Shown one piece after another: positions 27,048 through 36,694 of a DNA stretch of 64,000 nucleotides. Every line of letters starts with the position of its first letter. Position 1 is the stretch's first letter. A program made the translations under genes and the position numbers. The notes below the pieces were generated by a model, which searched no databases, had not been told where the DNA came from, and saw only the letters and a list, made by a program, of their open reading frames with translations. Source of the DNA: Roseateles oligotrophus (GTDB lineage: Bacteria; Pseudomonadota; Gammaproteobacteria; Burkholderiales; Burkholderiaceae_C); the NCBI RefSeq assembly GCF_025717515.1, contig NZ_JAJIRN010000002.1:248001-312000 (forward strand), written 5' to 3'.

Positions 27048-28472
27048 TCAATCAGCCAGATCGGCCAGATCGGCCATGCGCCGCACCTTGGCCTTGCGGC
27101 CCTTGATCTTGCCCTCGGACAGCCGCTTGACGGCCTCGCGAGCAATGCTGCGCTCTACCGCCACATAGCTGTGGAACTCGGTGATATTGATCTTGCCTAC
27201 CTGCTCGAACTTGAAGCCGGCCTCGCCGGTCAGCGCACCCAGGATGTCGCCAGGGCGGATCTTCTCCTTGCGGCCACCCAGGATCTGCAGCGTGTCCATC
27301 GGCGGCTGCATCACATTGCCCGGGGCGGGGATCAAAGTGTCCAGCTTCTGCCAGACAAAGGCATAGCCCTGCATCTGCTCGATGCGGCCGATGCGGCCCA
27401 TCTCGTCCAGGCTGGCCAGGCTCAGCGCCAGACCGTCGGCGCCGGCGCGGCCGGTGCGGCCGATGCGGTGCGTGTGCACCTCCATGTCCGGCGTTACTTC
27501 GACGTTGATCACACATTCGAGTTGCGCAATGTCCAGGCCGCGCGCGGCGACATCGGTGGCCACCAAGACCGAGCAACTGCGGTTGGCAAACTGGATCAAG
27601 ACCTGATCACGGTCGCGCTGCTCCAGATCACCATGCAAGGCCATCGCAACGAAACCCTGGCCGGCGAGCACATCGACCAGATCCCGGCATTGCGCCTTGG
27701 TATTGCAAAACGCGATCGTGCTGGCCGGGCGGAAATGATTCAGCAGCAGCGACACCGCATGCAGGCGCTCGTCCTCCCTAACCTCAAAGGCCAGCTGACG
27801 AATGCTGGTCGGCGCCTGTTGCGCAGCCGCCGAGAGCTTGACTTCTTTGGGGTCCCGCATGAACTGGGCGCTTAAGCGGGCGATGCCTTCCGGATAGGTG
27901 GCCGAGAACAGCAGGGTCTGGCGCTTCTTCGGCGCTTGTTTGGCAACAACGACGATGTCATCAAAAAAGCCCATGTCCAGCATGCGGTCGGCTTCGTCCA
28001 GCACCAGCGTGTTCAAGGCGCTCAAATTGAGGCTGCCGCGCTCCAGATGGTCCATCACCCGACCCGGCGTACCCACCGCGATATGGCAGCCAAAACCGAG
28101 GCTGTCCATCTGCGGCTTCATCGGTGTGCCGCCGCACAGCGTGAGGATCTTGATGTTGTCGGCGGCGCGCGCCAGGCGGCGGATTTCTTGCGTGACCTGG
28201 TCGGCCAATTCGCGCGTCGGGCATAACACCAGCGCCTGAACATCAAAACGCGCCGCGTCGAGCTTGTGCAGCAGCGCCAGGGCAAAGGCGGCGGTCTTGC
28301 CGCTGCCGGTTTGGGCTTGCGCGATCAGGTCTTGCCCGGCCAAAGCCAAAGGCAGGCTGGCGGCCTGGATTGGCGTCATTTCGGTGTAGCCGAGCTGGGC
28401 CAGATTGGCCTGCATGGCGGCGCTCAATGGGAGTTGAGCGAAAGATTGCTTGTCGTTGATGGGTGCGTTCAT
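27048..28472 (-). CDS. dbpA: ATP-dependent RNA helicase DbpA
   Basis: A 474-residue DEAD-box helicase. Motifs: Q motif MTPIQAASLPLAL, AQTGSGKT, DEADRMLDMGFF, FSAT, and HRIGRTGRAG. The C-terminal DbpA RNA-binding domain (about 390-460) has KIRPGDILGALTGEAG and SYVAVERS. DbpA is activated by hairpin 92 of 23S rRNA and aids 50S assembly. The end is Ala/Asp-rich (MADLADLAD). The ATG at 28472 begins the recognised family sequence. Confidence 0.93.
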   Translation of the reverse strand: MNAPINDKQSFAQLPLSAAMQANLAQLGYTEMTPIQAASLPLALAGQDLIAQAQTGSGKTAAFALALLHKLDAARFDVQALVLCPTRELADQVTQEIRRLARAADNIKILTLCGGTPMKPQMDSLGFGCHIAVGTPGRVMDHLERGSLNLSALNTLVLDEADRMLDMGFFDDIVVVAKQAPKKRQTLLFSATYPEGIARLSAQFMRDPKEVKLSAAAQQAPTSIRQLAFEVREDERLHAVSLLLNHFRPASTIAFCNTKAQCRDLVDVLAGQGFVAMALHGDLEQRDRDQVLIQFANRSCSVLVATDVAARGLDIAQLECVINVEVTPDMEVHTHRIGRTGRAGADGLALSLASLDEMGRIGRIEQMQGYAFVWQKLDTLIPAPGNVMQPPMDTLQILGGRKEKIRPGDILGALTGEAGFKFEQVGKINITEFHSYVAVERSIAREAVKRLSEGKIKGRKAKVRRMADLADLAD

Positions 28473-28681
28473 CTGCCGATTATCCCTGCACGCCCGCCGC
28501 GAGCGCCTGCCGACCGAGCGCGGCGCCGCAGCAACAAGACATCTGGCCCCGAATCGGGGAGCTGTTTGCCGTTCAGACGGGGCCGCCATGTCTATGATCA
28601 AATCCGCAAACAAGTTGGTGCTCGGCCGAACTACTTGGCCAATTCAGAGTTCAAGCACCAGTTCTTCACAGGGAAGTGCCC

Positions 28682-30439
28682 ATGCTCCAAGCAGACGCAG
28701 AAGCCACAGCTCAGCCGGACAGTCATGACCCCACGGCACACGCCAAGCTGCGCCGCATTATCATTGCTGGCGCTGTCTTGGGCTTGATCGTGGCTTGGGC
28801 CACCGTCATCACGCTGATTCTGGTTTTGCGCCGGGATGAACTCAACAACGAGATCAAGGCCAACACCAATCTGGCTCGGGTCTTCGACGCCCAGACCGAG
28901 CGCCTGCTGGCCACCATTGATCAGGCCACGATTCGCTGGCGCGATCAGGTGGCGGCCGGTAATGCCTCCAGTGCCGATCTGATCCGCTACGCCAACGAAA
29001 CCGGACTGGCGCCCAAGATCCTGGCGCAACTGGCTTGGGTCGATGCGGATGGCCTGATGATGGCCAGCAACCTGGATCCGAACGGCAGCAAGAGCAAGCG
29101 CATGGATCTGTCCGAACGCGAGCACATCAAGATCCATCTGCCCCAGCAAAAGCCGCCGGAAGTAGCACGTCTGATCGACCCGGATCAGCTCTTCATCGGC
29201 AAGCCGGTGCTGGGCAAGGTCTCGCAGAAATGGACGATTCAACTGACCCGCCGCATCATCGCGCCCGACGGCCGCTTCCTGGGCGTCGTGATCGCCTCGC
29301 TGGACCCGGGCTATCTGGAGGATGTCTACCGCCGGGTCGATCTCGGCAGCGCGGGTGCGATGACCTTGATTGGCGCCGACCTGAGCATCCGCGCCCGGGT
29401 GATCGGTGGCGTCAGCTCAAAGCCGGGGATCACGCTGGACGCAACTTCGGCCTTTGCCCGCGAAGGCCTGGGCAAGCCCGAGAGTACCTTCATGGGCGCC
29501 GGTTCGGTTGACGGCACCAGCCGCATCATCGCCTCGCGCCAGATCAACAATTACCCGCTCTACCTGCTGGTGGCGTCCGGCCTGAACGAGGCGCTGAACG
29601 AGTGGCGCCACTTCCGCAATGTTGCCCTCGGCCTGACCCTGCTGCTGTCGGCCGTGATGGTAGGTGCTGCGGCCGCCCTCTTGACCGGCCTGCGGCGCCA
29701 GCAGGACGGCATGGAAGCGCTGCGCCAAAGCGAAGCCAAGGCGCATGCCGCCAATCAAACCAAGAGCGAGTTCTTGGCCGCAATGTCGCATGAGTTGAGA
29801 ACGCCCTTGACCAGCATTCGCGGTTTTGCCGAGCTGATGGAGCAGCGCCTGGAGGACCCCAAATTCCGCAAACAGGCCGGCCTGATCCGCAAAGGCGCCG
29901 AGCATCTCAATACCTTGCTGACCGAGATTCTGGATCTGTCCAAGGTCGAGGCCGGCGGGCTGAAGCTGGCGCTGGAACTGCATGAGTTGCGCCCCCTGGT
30001 GCAGGGCTGTGCCGACTTCTTCACCCTCAGCGCCAGCAACAAGGGTCTGGAGATGAGAGTGATCGTGGCCGAGGCCGCGCCGCTCCATTTGCTCTGTGAC
30101 GGTCTGCGCGTGAAGCAGATCATCAGCAATCTGCTCTCCAACGCGATCAAGTTCACCGCCAGCGGCAGCGTCACGCTATCGGTCGAGAAGATCTCGGACG
30201 GCCTATTGGCCTTTCATGTCGATGACACCGGGCCCGGCATGCCGCTGGAAGTGCAGGAACATATCTTCGAAAAATTCCGGCAGGCCAATGCGCAGATCAG
30301 CACCGAACATGGCGGCACCGGCCTCGGGTTGGCGCTGTCACGCGGCTTGGCCGAGGCGATGCACGGCAGCCTGGTGGTCAAGTCGGAACTCGGCCATGGC
30401 GCCCGATTCACGCTGACCATTCCGCTGGTCAGTGCTTGA
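28682..30439 (+). CDS. Membrane sensor histidine kinase
   Basis: A 585-residue kinase. Transmembrane segments lie at about 25-48 and 312-335 and enclose a 260-residue periplasmic sensor with a double-PDC (dCACHE-like) layout. Then come HisKA with AAMSHELRTPLTSIRGF (H370) and HATPase_c with NLLSNAIKF, DTGPGMP, FRQANAQIS and GGTGLGLALSRGL. AGGGA precedes the ATG. There is no receiver domain and no adjacent regulator, so it is an orphan kinase or part of a phosphorelay elsewhere. Confidence 0.9.
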   Translation: MLQADAEATAQPDSHDPTAHAKLRRIIIAGAVLGLIVAWATVITLILVLRRDELNNEIKANTNLARVFDAQTERLLATIDQATIRWRDQVAAGNASSADLIRYANETGLAPKILAQLAWVDADGLMMASNLDPNGSKSKRMDLSEREHIKIHLPQQKPPEVARLIDPDQLFIGKPVLGKVSQKWTIQLTRRIIAPDGRFLGVVIASLDPGYLEDVYRRVDLGSAGAMTLIGADLSIRARVIGGVSSKPGITLDATSAFAREGLGKPESTFMGAGSVDGTSRIIASRQINNYPLYLLVASGLNEALNEWRHFRNVALGLTLLLSAVMVGAAAALLTGLRRQQDGMEALRQSEAKAHAANQTKSEFLAAMSHELRTPLTSIRGFAELMEQRLEDPKFRKQAGLIRKGAEHLNTLLTEILDLSKVEAGGLKLALELHELRPLVQGCADFFTLSASNKGLEMRVIVAEAAPLHLLCDGLRVKQIISNLLSNAIKFTASGSVTLSVEKISDGLLAFHVDDTGPGMPLEVQEHIFEKFRQANAQISTEHGGTGLGLALSRGLAEAMHGSLVVKSELGHGARFTLTIPLVSA

Positions 30440-30450
30440 ACCTCGCCGGC

Positions 30451-30843
30451 TCAACCACCGGCGCGCTTGACCTGCCATTTGGGCTCTTTCTTCTTCAAGA
30501 GCTCGACGACCCGCTCGCAATGATCGCCCTGCACCTCGATCACGCCGTCTTTGACCGTGCCGCCGGAGCCGCAGGCGGTTTTGAGCTCCTTGCCCAAAGC
30601 GACCAAGCCTTCGGCGTCCAGCGGCACGCCCTTGACCAGGGTGACGCCCTTGCCGGCGCGGCCCTTGGTCTCACGCGAGACGCGCACGACGCCGTCGCCT
30701 TTTGGCAAGACGGGCCGGCCGCAGCGGCAATCGGCCTTGGCCTGGCGGCAGTCCGGGCAGGTGCGGCCCGCATCAGTTGAATAGACCAGGCCTGTCAATG
30801 CGCCCAGGGCGCCAAGTCCGGACAATGTTTTGCTTGATTTCAT
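30451..30843 (-). CDS. SUI1/YciH-type translation factor
   Basis: A 130-residue protein. The N-terminal CPDCRQAKADCRC (C29, C32, C38, C40) may bind zinc. The SUI1/eIF1-like fold spans about 50-130 with RVSRETKGRAGKGVTLVKG and SGGTVKDGVIEVQGDH. Bacterial YciH inhibits non-canonical initiation in some systems. It is ATGA-coupled to the dusC stop, last in a four-gene operon. Confidence 0.88.
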   Translation of the reverse strand: MKSSKTLSGLGALGALTGLVYSTDAGRTCPDCRQAKADCRCGRPVLPKGDGVVRVSRETKGRAGKGVTLVKGVPLDAEGLVALGKELKTACGSGGTVKDGVIEVQGDHCERVVELLKKKEPKWQVKRAGG

Positions 30844-31862
30844 AAGTGCTCCGCTGGCATGCCGAACAATTGCAGATGCAGCTCAAAGGGCGAATTGATG
30901 GTGCGTACGCGCAGATAGGCCTCCTCGGCCTCCGGGTAGCGGCGGCGCAAATAATGCAGCCATTGCTTGAGCCGCCCGGCCTGGTGCTTGGGCGGCATAT
31001 GAATCATCACCTGACCCCAAAAGAGCCGCATCAAGGGCAGCAACTGCGACCAAGTCAAGGCCGCGCTGGCAGGCGCGCAGATCGCCAGCGCCAGCCCCGG
31101 ATCGGCCACCATGCCGCGACCCAACATCAAAGCGCTGCAGCCGGATTGCTGCAAACAAGCCTGCGCGTCGGCGGCCGTCCAGACCTCGCCATTGGCGACC
31201 ACCGGCACCGGCACCTGCGTTCGCACCGCGTTGATACGGTCCCAGTAAGCGGGAGGCTTGTAGCCATCCGCCTTGGTGCGGGCATGGATCACCAGCTCCT
31301 CGGCGCCGCCGTCCACCATCGCCTGCGCGCATTCGAGCGTGCGCGAATCGTCCATATAGCCCAGCCTCATCTTGACCGACAGCGGCATGCCCGGCGGCAT
31401 CGCGCGTTTGACCGCGCCGACGATGCGCAGGATCAGCTCGGGCTCATCCAGCAGCACCGCGCCGCCCCGGTGACGATTGACGTTCTTGGCCGGGCAACCG
31501 AAATTCAAATCGATGCCGGCCGGTTTCAAGGCCGCCAGCTTGGCCGCGTTCTCGGCCATGCAGACGGGGTCCGAACCCAAAAGCTGCGCGCGCACCGGCA
31601 CGCCAGCCGGCGTCAGCCCGCCATTCAGCAGCTCGGGCACGATCCGCGTGAAGACGCGGTTAGGCATCAAGCGGTCGGTGATGCGGATGAACTCGGACAC
31701 GCAGCGATCGATGCCGCCGACGCGCGTCAGCACATCGCGCAGCATATGGTCGAGCAAGCCTTCCATTGGCGCAAGAAGAATGGCCCCTCGCCCACCGGGT
31801 ACGGCGGTCGATCCCCCGAGGGGATGTGGGTCGGCTTGGGGCGGCCCGGCGCTCGACCCCAT
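30840..31862 (-). CDS. dusC: tRNA-dihydrouridine(16) synthase DusC
   Basis: A 340-residue flavin enzyme. APMEGLLDHMLRDVLTRVGG, FIRITDRLMP and LNFGCPAKNVNRHRGGAVLL are DusC-like; VKMRLGYMD and VIHARTKADGY follow, with the catalytic Cys in NFGCPAK. It reduces U16 in tRNA. The ATG at 31862 overlaps the upstream hydrolase stop (TGATG), fixing the start; the longer open frame has no support. The first 30 residues are Gly/Pro-rich. Confidence 0.92.
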   Translation of the reverse strand: MGSSAGPPQADPHPLGGSTAVPGGRGAILLAPMEGLLDHMLRDVLTRVGGIDRCVSEFIRITDRLMPNRVFTRIVPELLNGGLTPAGVPVRAQLLGSDPVCMAENAAKLAALKPAGIDLNFGCPAKNVNRHRGGAVLLDEPELILRIVGAVKRAMPPGMPLSVKMRLGYMDDSRTLECAQAMVDGGAEELVIHARTKADGYKPPAYWDRINAVRTQVPVPVVANGEVWTAADAQACLQQSGCSALMLGRGMVADPGLALAICAPASAALTWSQLLPLMRLFWGQVMIHMPPKHQAGRLKQWLHYLRRRYPEAEEAYLRVRTINSPFELHLQLFGMPAEHL

Positions 31863-32368
31863 CACGCCGCCGCTCCGGCCAGCAAGTCTTGCTGGGTGAG
31901 GTACAGGCGCAGATCGAACTCCAGCTGCCCGTAGCCGGGCTCCATATGCTGGCAAAGCTGATAGAAGGCCTTGTTGTGATCAAGCTCCTTAAGATGCGCC
32001 AACTCGTGCACGACGATCATTTTGAGGAACTCGGCCGGGGCCTCCTTGAACAGGCCGGCAATGCGGATCTCGCGTTTGCTCTTGAGCTTGCTGCCCTGCA
32101 CCCGCGACGCCCGCGTGTGGGTGCCCAGCGCATGCTGAATGACCTTCAGCTTGGCATCAAAACAGACCTTGGACAGCGGCTCGGCATTGCGCAAAAAGCG
32201 CAGCTTCAAATCCTGCGTGTAGTCGAACAAGGCCTTGTCGCTGCGCACCTCATGGCCCGCCGGATAGCGCCGGGCCAGCAACTCGCCCAAGCGCCCCGCA
32301 TCAATCAGAGATTGCACTTGCTGCAGAGTTTCGGCGGGATAGCCGGCCAGATACTTCAATGGCTTCAC
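31862..32368 (-). CDS. YgjP-like metal-dependent hydrolase (M48/DUF45)
   Basis: A 168-residue protein with the zinc motif HELAHLKELDHNKAF. The N-terminal region is helical (TLQQVQSLIDAGRLGELLARR), then KLRFLRNAEPLSKVCFD. It belongs to the WLM/DUF45 group related to SprT peptidases; the substrate is unknown. A GTG start at 32368 is chosen because AAGGA lies just upstream, close to the end of the M3 peptidase gene. Confidence 0.8.
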   Translation of the reverse strand: MKPLKYLAGYPAETLQQVQSLIDAGRLGELLARRYPAGHEVRSDKALFDYTQDLKLRFLRNAEPLSKVCFDAKLKVIQHALGTHTRASRVQGSKLKSKREIRIAGLFKEAPAEFLKMIVVHELAHLKELDHNKAFYQLCQHMEPGYGQLEFDLRLYLTQQDLLAGAAA

Positions 32369-32375
32369 TGAGTCC

Positions 32376-34241
32376 TTAAGGTGTTGCTGTGGCGTAATTT
32401 TCGCCGACCCAGGCCTCAAAGCGCGCGCACATGGCCTCTTCGCCGGCGCTGCTGTCGGCCAGCAACTGATCGCCGTGAACGATGCGGATCTGCGCATCAA
32501 GCGCAGCCGGCACCGACTCGGCATAGCACCGCGCCGCCGCCGCTGCCAAGCAGGCCTGCGCCTGCTCCCAGCAAGACTCGACCGACTGATTGCAGGCCTC
32601 GGCGAGATAGCGGGCCGAGAAGCCCTCGCCGGTCAGACTGCGCAGCGTCGCGTCATGATCGATGCTGTTGCCGGGCTGCCAGTAATGTTTGGCCAATTCC
32701 GGGCCGATCGCCACGTTATCGGTCAAAAACCCATGCTCGCGCAAGAAATGGGCGCGGGTTTGATAGACCGCCATATGCGCCAGCAAATAGCCTTGGTAGC
32801 TGGCCGCCGACTCTTGATTGAGCAGATGCGGAATCGCCAACAACGGACGCGGGCTGACGACGCCCAAGACCCGCAACTCTGTCGCACGGGCCAGCGCCAG
32901 CACCGCCTCGGCCGTCATTTCCTCGTCGCTCAAGGCATACAGCGCGGCCTCGAAGTAAGGCACAACGGCGATCGAACGCTCATCAAAGGCGCGCATCGGC
33001 TGGCTGCTGGCAATGCGGTCGCGGATCAGTTGATCGGGCATCGCCTCGCCGGCGGCATTCTTGGCATAACGTTTGAGCCAATCGGCATCGCCGAGCAGGC
33101 TGTCGCAGAACATCGACTGCGTCTCGGCATAGGCCATCGAGGTCGGCGCGAACTCCTGCGAAAAGCAAGGCGAGTTCTGCGCCACATTGGCGAAATGCGC
33201 GGCATGGCCGCCCTCATGGAACAAGGTATTGATCGCGCGCAGGCCGCTGCCGACCTGATCGGGCTTGGCCTCGGCGGTGAAATTGATCTGGCCCGGCACC
33301 CACTCGCCCTGCTCGTTCACATAGCTCGGGATGGGCCCATGGCAGAAGCCGTTCTGGTACTTGCCCTCGCGCTCCAGCAGGTCTAGCTGCATGGTGGCAC
33401 CGCGGTACTGAATACCGAGCCGGCGGAACGATTCGACCCAGCGGCGCAGCGCCGGGCCAAAAGGCATGTACTCGTCCATGCGCCGCACCACATCTCCGCT
33501 GGAGCGAAAGCGCAGATTCCAGGGTGCCAGCACCTCGGCTCCATGGCTGGCCTGCAGATCGGCCAAGCTGCGGGCATGCGCCGCGTCGGTGCGGGCAACA
33601 AAATCGTCCAAGATGGCTTTCAACTGCTCGGGCGTCATGCGCTCGTTCTTGCGCAGCTTCAGCTCAAAATAATTGGCAAAGCCCAAGGCACGTGCAAAGC
33701 GGTTGCGCAGCTTGACCAGATCCAGGAAGCCATTGGCCAGCACCCAATGCTCGATCTCCTGAAACGCCGCGAAGGAGCTGCGGCGGCAAGCTTCGAGCGG
33801 GTTGGTTGCCAGATTGGTCGCCAGCATGGACAAGGTCGCGACCTCCGACTCGCCATGCTGATTCAGGTGTCGCGGCTGCAACTCGCGCTTCTTGGCGAAC
33901 AGCGTCGCCTCGGCCTGGATGATGTCGCTCATCAAGGCACGGGCGATGTCGTTGTCGATGATATTGGCCTCAAACAGCGCCAGCCAACCCTTCAGGCCAT
34001 GCAGCAGCGATGCATCTTGCTCGGCCGCCGGCAGCGCCTGCAACTGCGCGATGTGGGCGCGCGTGTCGCTCAGCTTGATGGGGTCGGAAATGAAATCCTT
34101 GTAAGCGCCTTCGGCGCTGGCAAAGCCGGCTTGGTCCGCGCTTGTGGCCATATAGGTGGCCCAGAACAAATCCTCTTTGGTCTTGTGGACCCGGTTGTAC
34201 TCAAGGTTCAAATGATGAAAAAAATCGCGCGCTGATTGCAT
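32376..34241 (-). CDS. M3-family oligopeptidase
   Basis: A 621-residue zinc peptidase. LFHEGGHAAHF is the HExxH motif, followed by the downstream Glu in SMFCDSLL and a C-terminal Tyr-rich part (LLAHMAVYQTRAHF). It resembles PepF-type oligopeptidases rather than short dipeptidases. It should degrade small peptides in the cytosol; no signal peptide is present. The ATG at 34241 begins MQSARDFFHHLN. It heads the operon with the YgjP-like gene seven bases on. Confidence 0.88.
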   Translation of the reverse strand: MQSARDFFHHLNLEYNRVHKTKEDLFWATYMATSADQAGFASAEGAYKDFISDPIKLSDTRAHIAQLQALPAAEQDASLLHGLKGWLALFEANIIDNDIARALMSDIIQAEATLFAKKRELQPRHLNQHGESEVATLSMLATNLATNPLEACRRSSFAAFQEIEHWVLANGFLDLVKLRNRFARALGFANYFELKLRKNERMTPEQLKAILDDFVARTDAAHARSLADLQASHGAEVLAPWNLRFRSSGDVVRRMDEYMPFGPALRRWVESFRRLGIQYRGATMQLDLLEREGKYQNGFCHGPIPSYVNEQGEWVPGQINFTAEAKPDQVGSGLRAINTLFHEGGHAAHFANVAQNSPCFSQEFAPTSMAYAETQSMFCDSLLGDADWLKRYAKNAAGEAMPDQLIRDRIASSQPMRAFDERSIAVVPYFEAALYALSDEEMTAEAVLALARATELRVLGVVSPRPLLAIPHLLNQESAASYQGYLLAHMAVYQTRAHFLREHGFLTDNVAIGPELAKHYWQPGNSIDHDATLRSLTGEGFSARYLAEACNQSVESCWEQAQACLAAAAARCYAESVPAALDAQIRIVHGDQLLADSSAGEEAMCARFEAWVGENYATATP

Positions 34242-34325
34242 GAAACAATGCTCTTGTGGAGTCTGCAAGGGCCGAGAGCATAGCGCCTGCAGGCTTTGCA
34301 TGGCTTTTCTGGGATGATTCCCGCC

Positions 34326-34610
34326 ATGGCGAAACGTTTTCAAATCACGCTTGCGGGCGAAGCTATCAGTTTCTGGGCCGAGCCCGAGCTGACGATCTTG
34401 CGAGCGTCCTTGCGAGGCGGCGGCGGGCTGCTGAGTTCCTGCCGCAGCGGCACTTGCCGTGCTTGCCGCTGCCGGCTGCTGGAGGGCGAAATCAGCTATC
34501 TGATTGAATGGCCAGGCCTGAGCGCCGAGGAAAAGGCCGAGGGCTGGATACTGCCCTGCGTCGCCCAGCCGCGCAGCAATCTGCTCCTGCTGAGGCCCGC
34601 AGAAGATTAG
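34326..34610 (+). CDS. Plant-type 2Fe-2S ferredoxin
   Basis: A 94-residue electron carrier. Cluster ligands are C39, C44 and C47 (SCRSGTCRAC) and C78 (ILPC), in the plant-type C-x4-C-x2-C...C pattern. It is a stand-alone domain without a reductase partner nearby, so its electron partner is unknown. It is convergent with the coiled-coil gene across 10 bases. Confidence 0.9.
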   Translation: MAKRFQITLAGEAISFWAEPELTILRASLRGGGGLLSSCRSGTCRACRCRLLEGEISYLIEWPGLSAEEKAEGWILPCVAQPRSNLLLLRPAED

Positions 34611-34620
34611 GCGGGATTAT

Positions 34621-35769
34621 TCAAGCGGTTTTATCGGATGAAGGAGTCAGAGCCGGGATTGGAGGCGGCGCAGCTTCCCCCAAGCCCTGCTCAAGCGCCG
34701 CGGCGTCCTCGCGCTGCTTGCGGGTTTCGGCCAGGTAATGCTCTTCTATGAAATTCTTTTCGACCAAGTTGCGGTGCAGTGAGTCCTCCAACTCCTCGAC
34801 CCGACCGTTCAACTGCTCAATCTCTTTTTCAAGCCGCGAGCGGGCTTCGTCGAGATCGCTTGGATGGGCCGCTTCGGCATCGTCATGTTGCGGCGGATCG
34901 GCCGACAGCACTGCCAGATCGCGGCGCAGTTTTTCAATCGTCTCGCCCGCCTCGGCCAGTTGCTCGCGCTGGGCCTTGGCCTCGCGTTCGAGTTTCTTCA
35001 GCGCCCCTGGGTCGGCAGCAGCAGCCTCGCCGGCGGACACCGCGACAGTGTCCGGATTCAAGGCCAGGGTCTCCAACTCGCGCTGCAGGCGGGCGGCGGT
35101 GCGTTCGGCCCGCTCGGCGCGGGTCTCGGCCATGCCATGCTTCTCCTGCCACTGCTGCATCTGCGTGCGCGCTTGTTCGGCGCGCTGGCGGGCTGCGTTG
35201 ATCTCGGCCTGATCGTTGAGCGTTTGACTGGTCCGGGACCGAAAGGAATTCAGCAGCCGCGAGCTTTCTTCAAGGCGCTCACGGGCCTGGGCCAACTCGA
35301 CCTGCACACGGCGGCGCTGCGCCACCATGCGCTCGACCTCATTGCGATGGCTGCGCTTGAGTGCTTCAAGGCTCTCCTCATTCATGTCGCTGGCATGTTC
35401 GGGCCAAGGCAGGCGTTCGGACTCTTGCTGCGCGGCAGTACTGCCGGCCTCCATGCCGAAGGTATTGAGCAATTGGCGCATCAGCAAGGGCAGCTCGGTC
35501 AAACCGCGCACATCGGCCGGCGACAGATTGCCCGCGGCCACGCCACCACCGGCGCCGAGGCCGCGTTCGGCCACCCGCATCAGTTCATTCGACGCCGACT
35601 TCATCGCTCGCCCCGCCTCGCGGGTTTCCCGCAGCGCATTGACGATATGGATATGGTTGCTTTCCTCGTAGCGGGTCATCCGCCAGTAGGTCGCGATGAC
35701 CACGATGATCACGATCACATTGGCCAAAAACAGCGACAGCGCCGCCAGGCTTTCGAGCGTCAAGTTCAT
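34621..35769 (-). CDS. Membrane-anchored coiled-coil protein
   Basis: A 382-residue protein. One transmembrane helix sits at about residues 8-28 (LSLFLANVIVIIVVIATYW), then a helical neck. A long heptad-rich region covers about 150-365 with many Ala, Gln, Arg and Glu (ARERLEESSRLLNS, EKEIEQLNGRVEELEDSL). No enzymatic domain is visible. It is the third gene of a signalling operon, 12 bases after the receiver gene, so it may be a membrane scaffold for that system. Function unknown. Confidence 0.75.
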   Translation of the reverse strand: MNLTLESLAALSLFLANVIVIIVVIATYWRMTRYEESNHIHIVNALRETREAGRAMKSASNELMRVAERGLGAGGGVAAGNLSPADVRGLTELPLLMRQLLNTFGMEAGSTAAQQESERLPWPEHASDMNEESLEALKRSHRNEVERMVAQRRRVQVELAQARERLEESSRLLNSFRSRTSQTLNDQAEINAARQRAEQARTQMQQWQEKHGMAETRAERAERTAARLQRELETLALNPDTVAVSAGEAAAADPGALKKLEREAKAQREQLAEAGETIEKLRRDLAVLSADPPQHDDAEAAHPSDLDEARSRLEKEIEQLNGRVEELEDSLHRNLVEKNFIEEHYLAETRKQREDAAALEQGLGEAAPPPIPALTPSSDKTA

Positions 35770-35781
35770 ACCGTCAAGCTC

Positions 35782-36690
35782 CTAAACCCGCACGAAGGCG
35801 AGTCGGCCCTCGCCGTAACCCGGCACCGAGAGCCGATAGTCGCTGCGTCCATTGCCGCGCTCCATCAACACGCTCATTTTTTCAAACGGCTTGCTCATCA
35901 AATTGGCCACCTTGAGCGCCACCTCGGGCGAGTCCTTTGACTTCAATAAAAGGCCGGCGGCGGAATGCATGAACTGATCGGCAAACTTCATCATCTCGGC
36001 CGTCGGCACGCCCGCCTGCATGGCCGCGCGCACCGGAGCGGGCTGCATTTGCGCCCCGCCGCCGCCCAGGATGCAGCAGCAGTTGACATCCAGCACTCCC
36101 AGCGCGTGCGGCGACTTATGGCCGGCAGCCACATACATGGCCAGGTTGTGCGGCAGCTTCAGCTCGCTCAGTTGCTGACCCGGCGCTGCAATCAAGCGAA
36201 ACGGGATGTCATGCAAGAACGACTTGATCAGGTGACTCAGCGCCTCGACCGACTGCAGCGCCGGCGGCGGGCCGGGTGGCGCTTGCAATTCGGCCAGCCG
36301 CTCCGCCAGGGCCTTTTGTACCTCGCGCAGCAAGTCCTCGTCCTTGAAGGGCTTGTTGATCACAAACAGCGCGCCATTGCTGCGCGCCTGGTCAAGATGG
36401 CGAGCGGCGGTTTCGGTGGTGACAAAACCGACCTTGATCTCATGTCTGCCGATCTGCCGCAAGGTCTGCAGCATTTCCAGGCCGCCGACCTTGGGCATAT
36501 GCCAATCGGAGATCACCAGATCAGGCTCAAACGACGACACCAAGCGCAGCGCCTGCTCGCCGTCCATCGCCAACTCGACCAGCAAAGGCCCAAGCCCCGC
36601 GGTCTGCAAGACCCGCTGGATGATGGCTTGAATAGCCCGGCTGTCATCAACAATCAAAACGCGTAGCGGCGCATGTGTGGCTGTTTGCAT
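35782..36690 (-). CDS. Receiver domain fused to a CheX/CheC-like C-terminal domain
   Basis: A 302-residue protein. The receiver (about 8-130) has LIVDDSRAIQ (D15, D16), the phospho-acceptor ISDWHMP (D62), and NKPF. The C-terminal 170 residues (VEALSHLIKSFLHDIPFRL, then MMKFADQFMHSAAGLLLKSK) are reminiscent of the CheX/CheC phosphatase helix but are not a clear match. The gene follows the CheX-like gene by four bases. The unusual poly-Gly/Cys stretch CCCILGGGGAQM is notable. Confidence 0.75.
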   Translation of the reverse strand: MQTATHAPLRVLIVDDSRAIQAIIQRVLQTAGLGPLLVELAMDGEQALRLVSSFEPDLVISDWHMPKVGGLEMLQTLRQIGRHEIKVGFVTTETAARHLDQARSNGALFVINKPFKDEDLLREVQKALAERLAELQAPPGPPPALQSVEALSHLIKSFLHDIPFRLIAAPGQQLSELKLPHNLAMYVAAGHKSPHALGVLDVNCCCILGGGGAQMQPAPVRAAMQAGVPTAEMMKFADQFMHSAAGLLLKSKDSPEVALKVANLMSKPFEKMSVLMERGNGRSDYRLSVPGYGEGRLAFVRV

Positions 36691-36694
36691 AGGT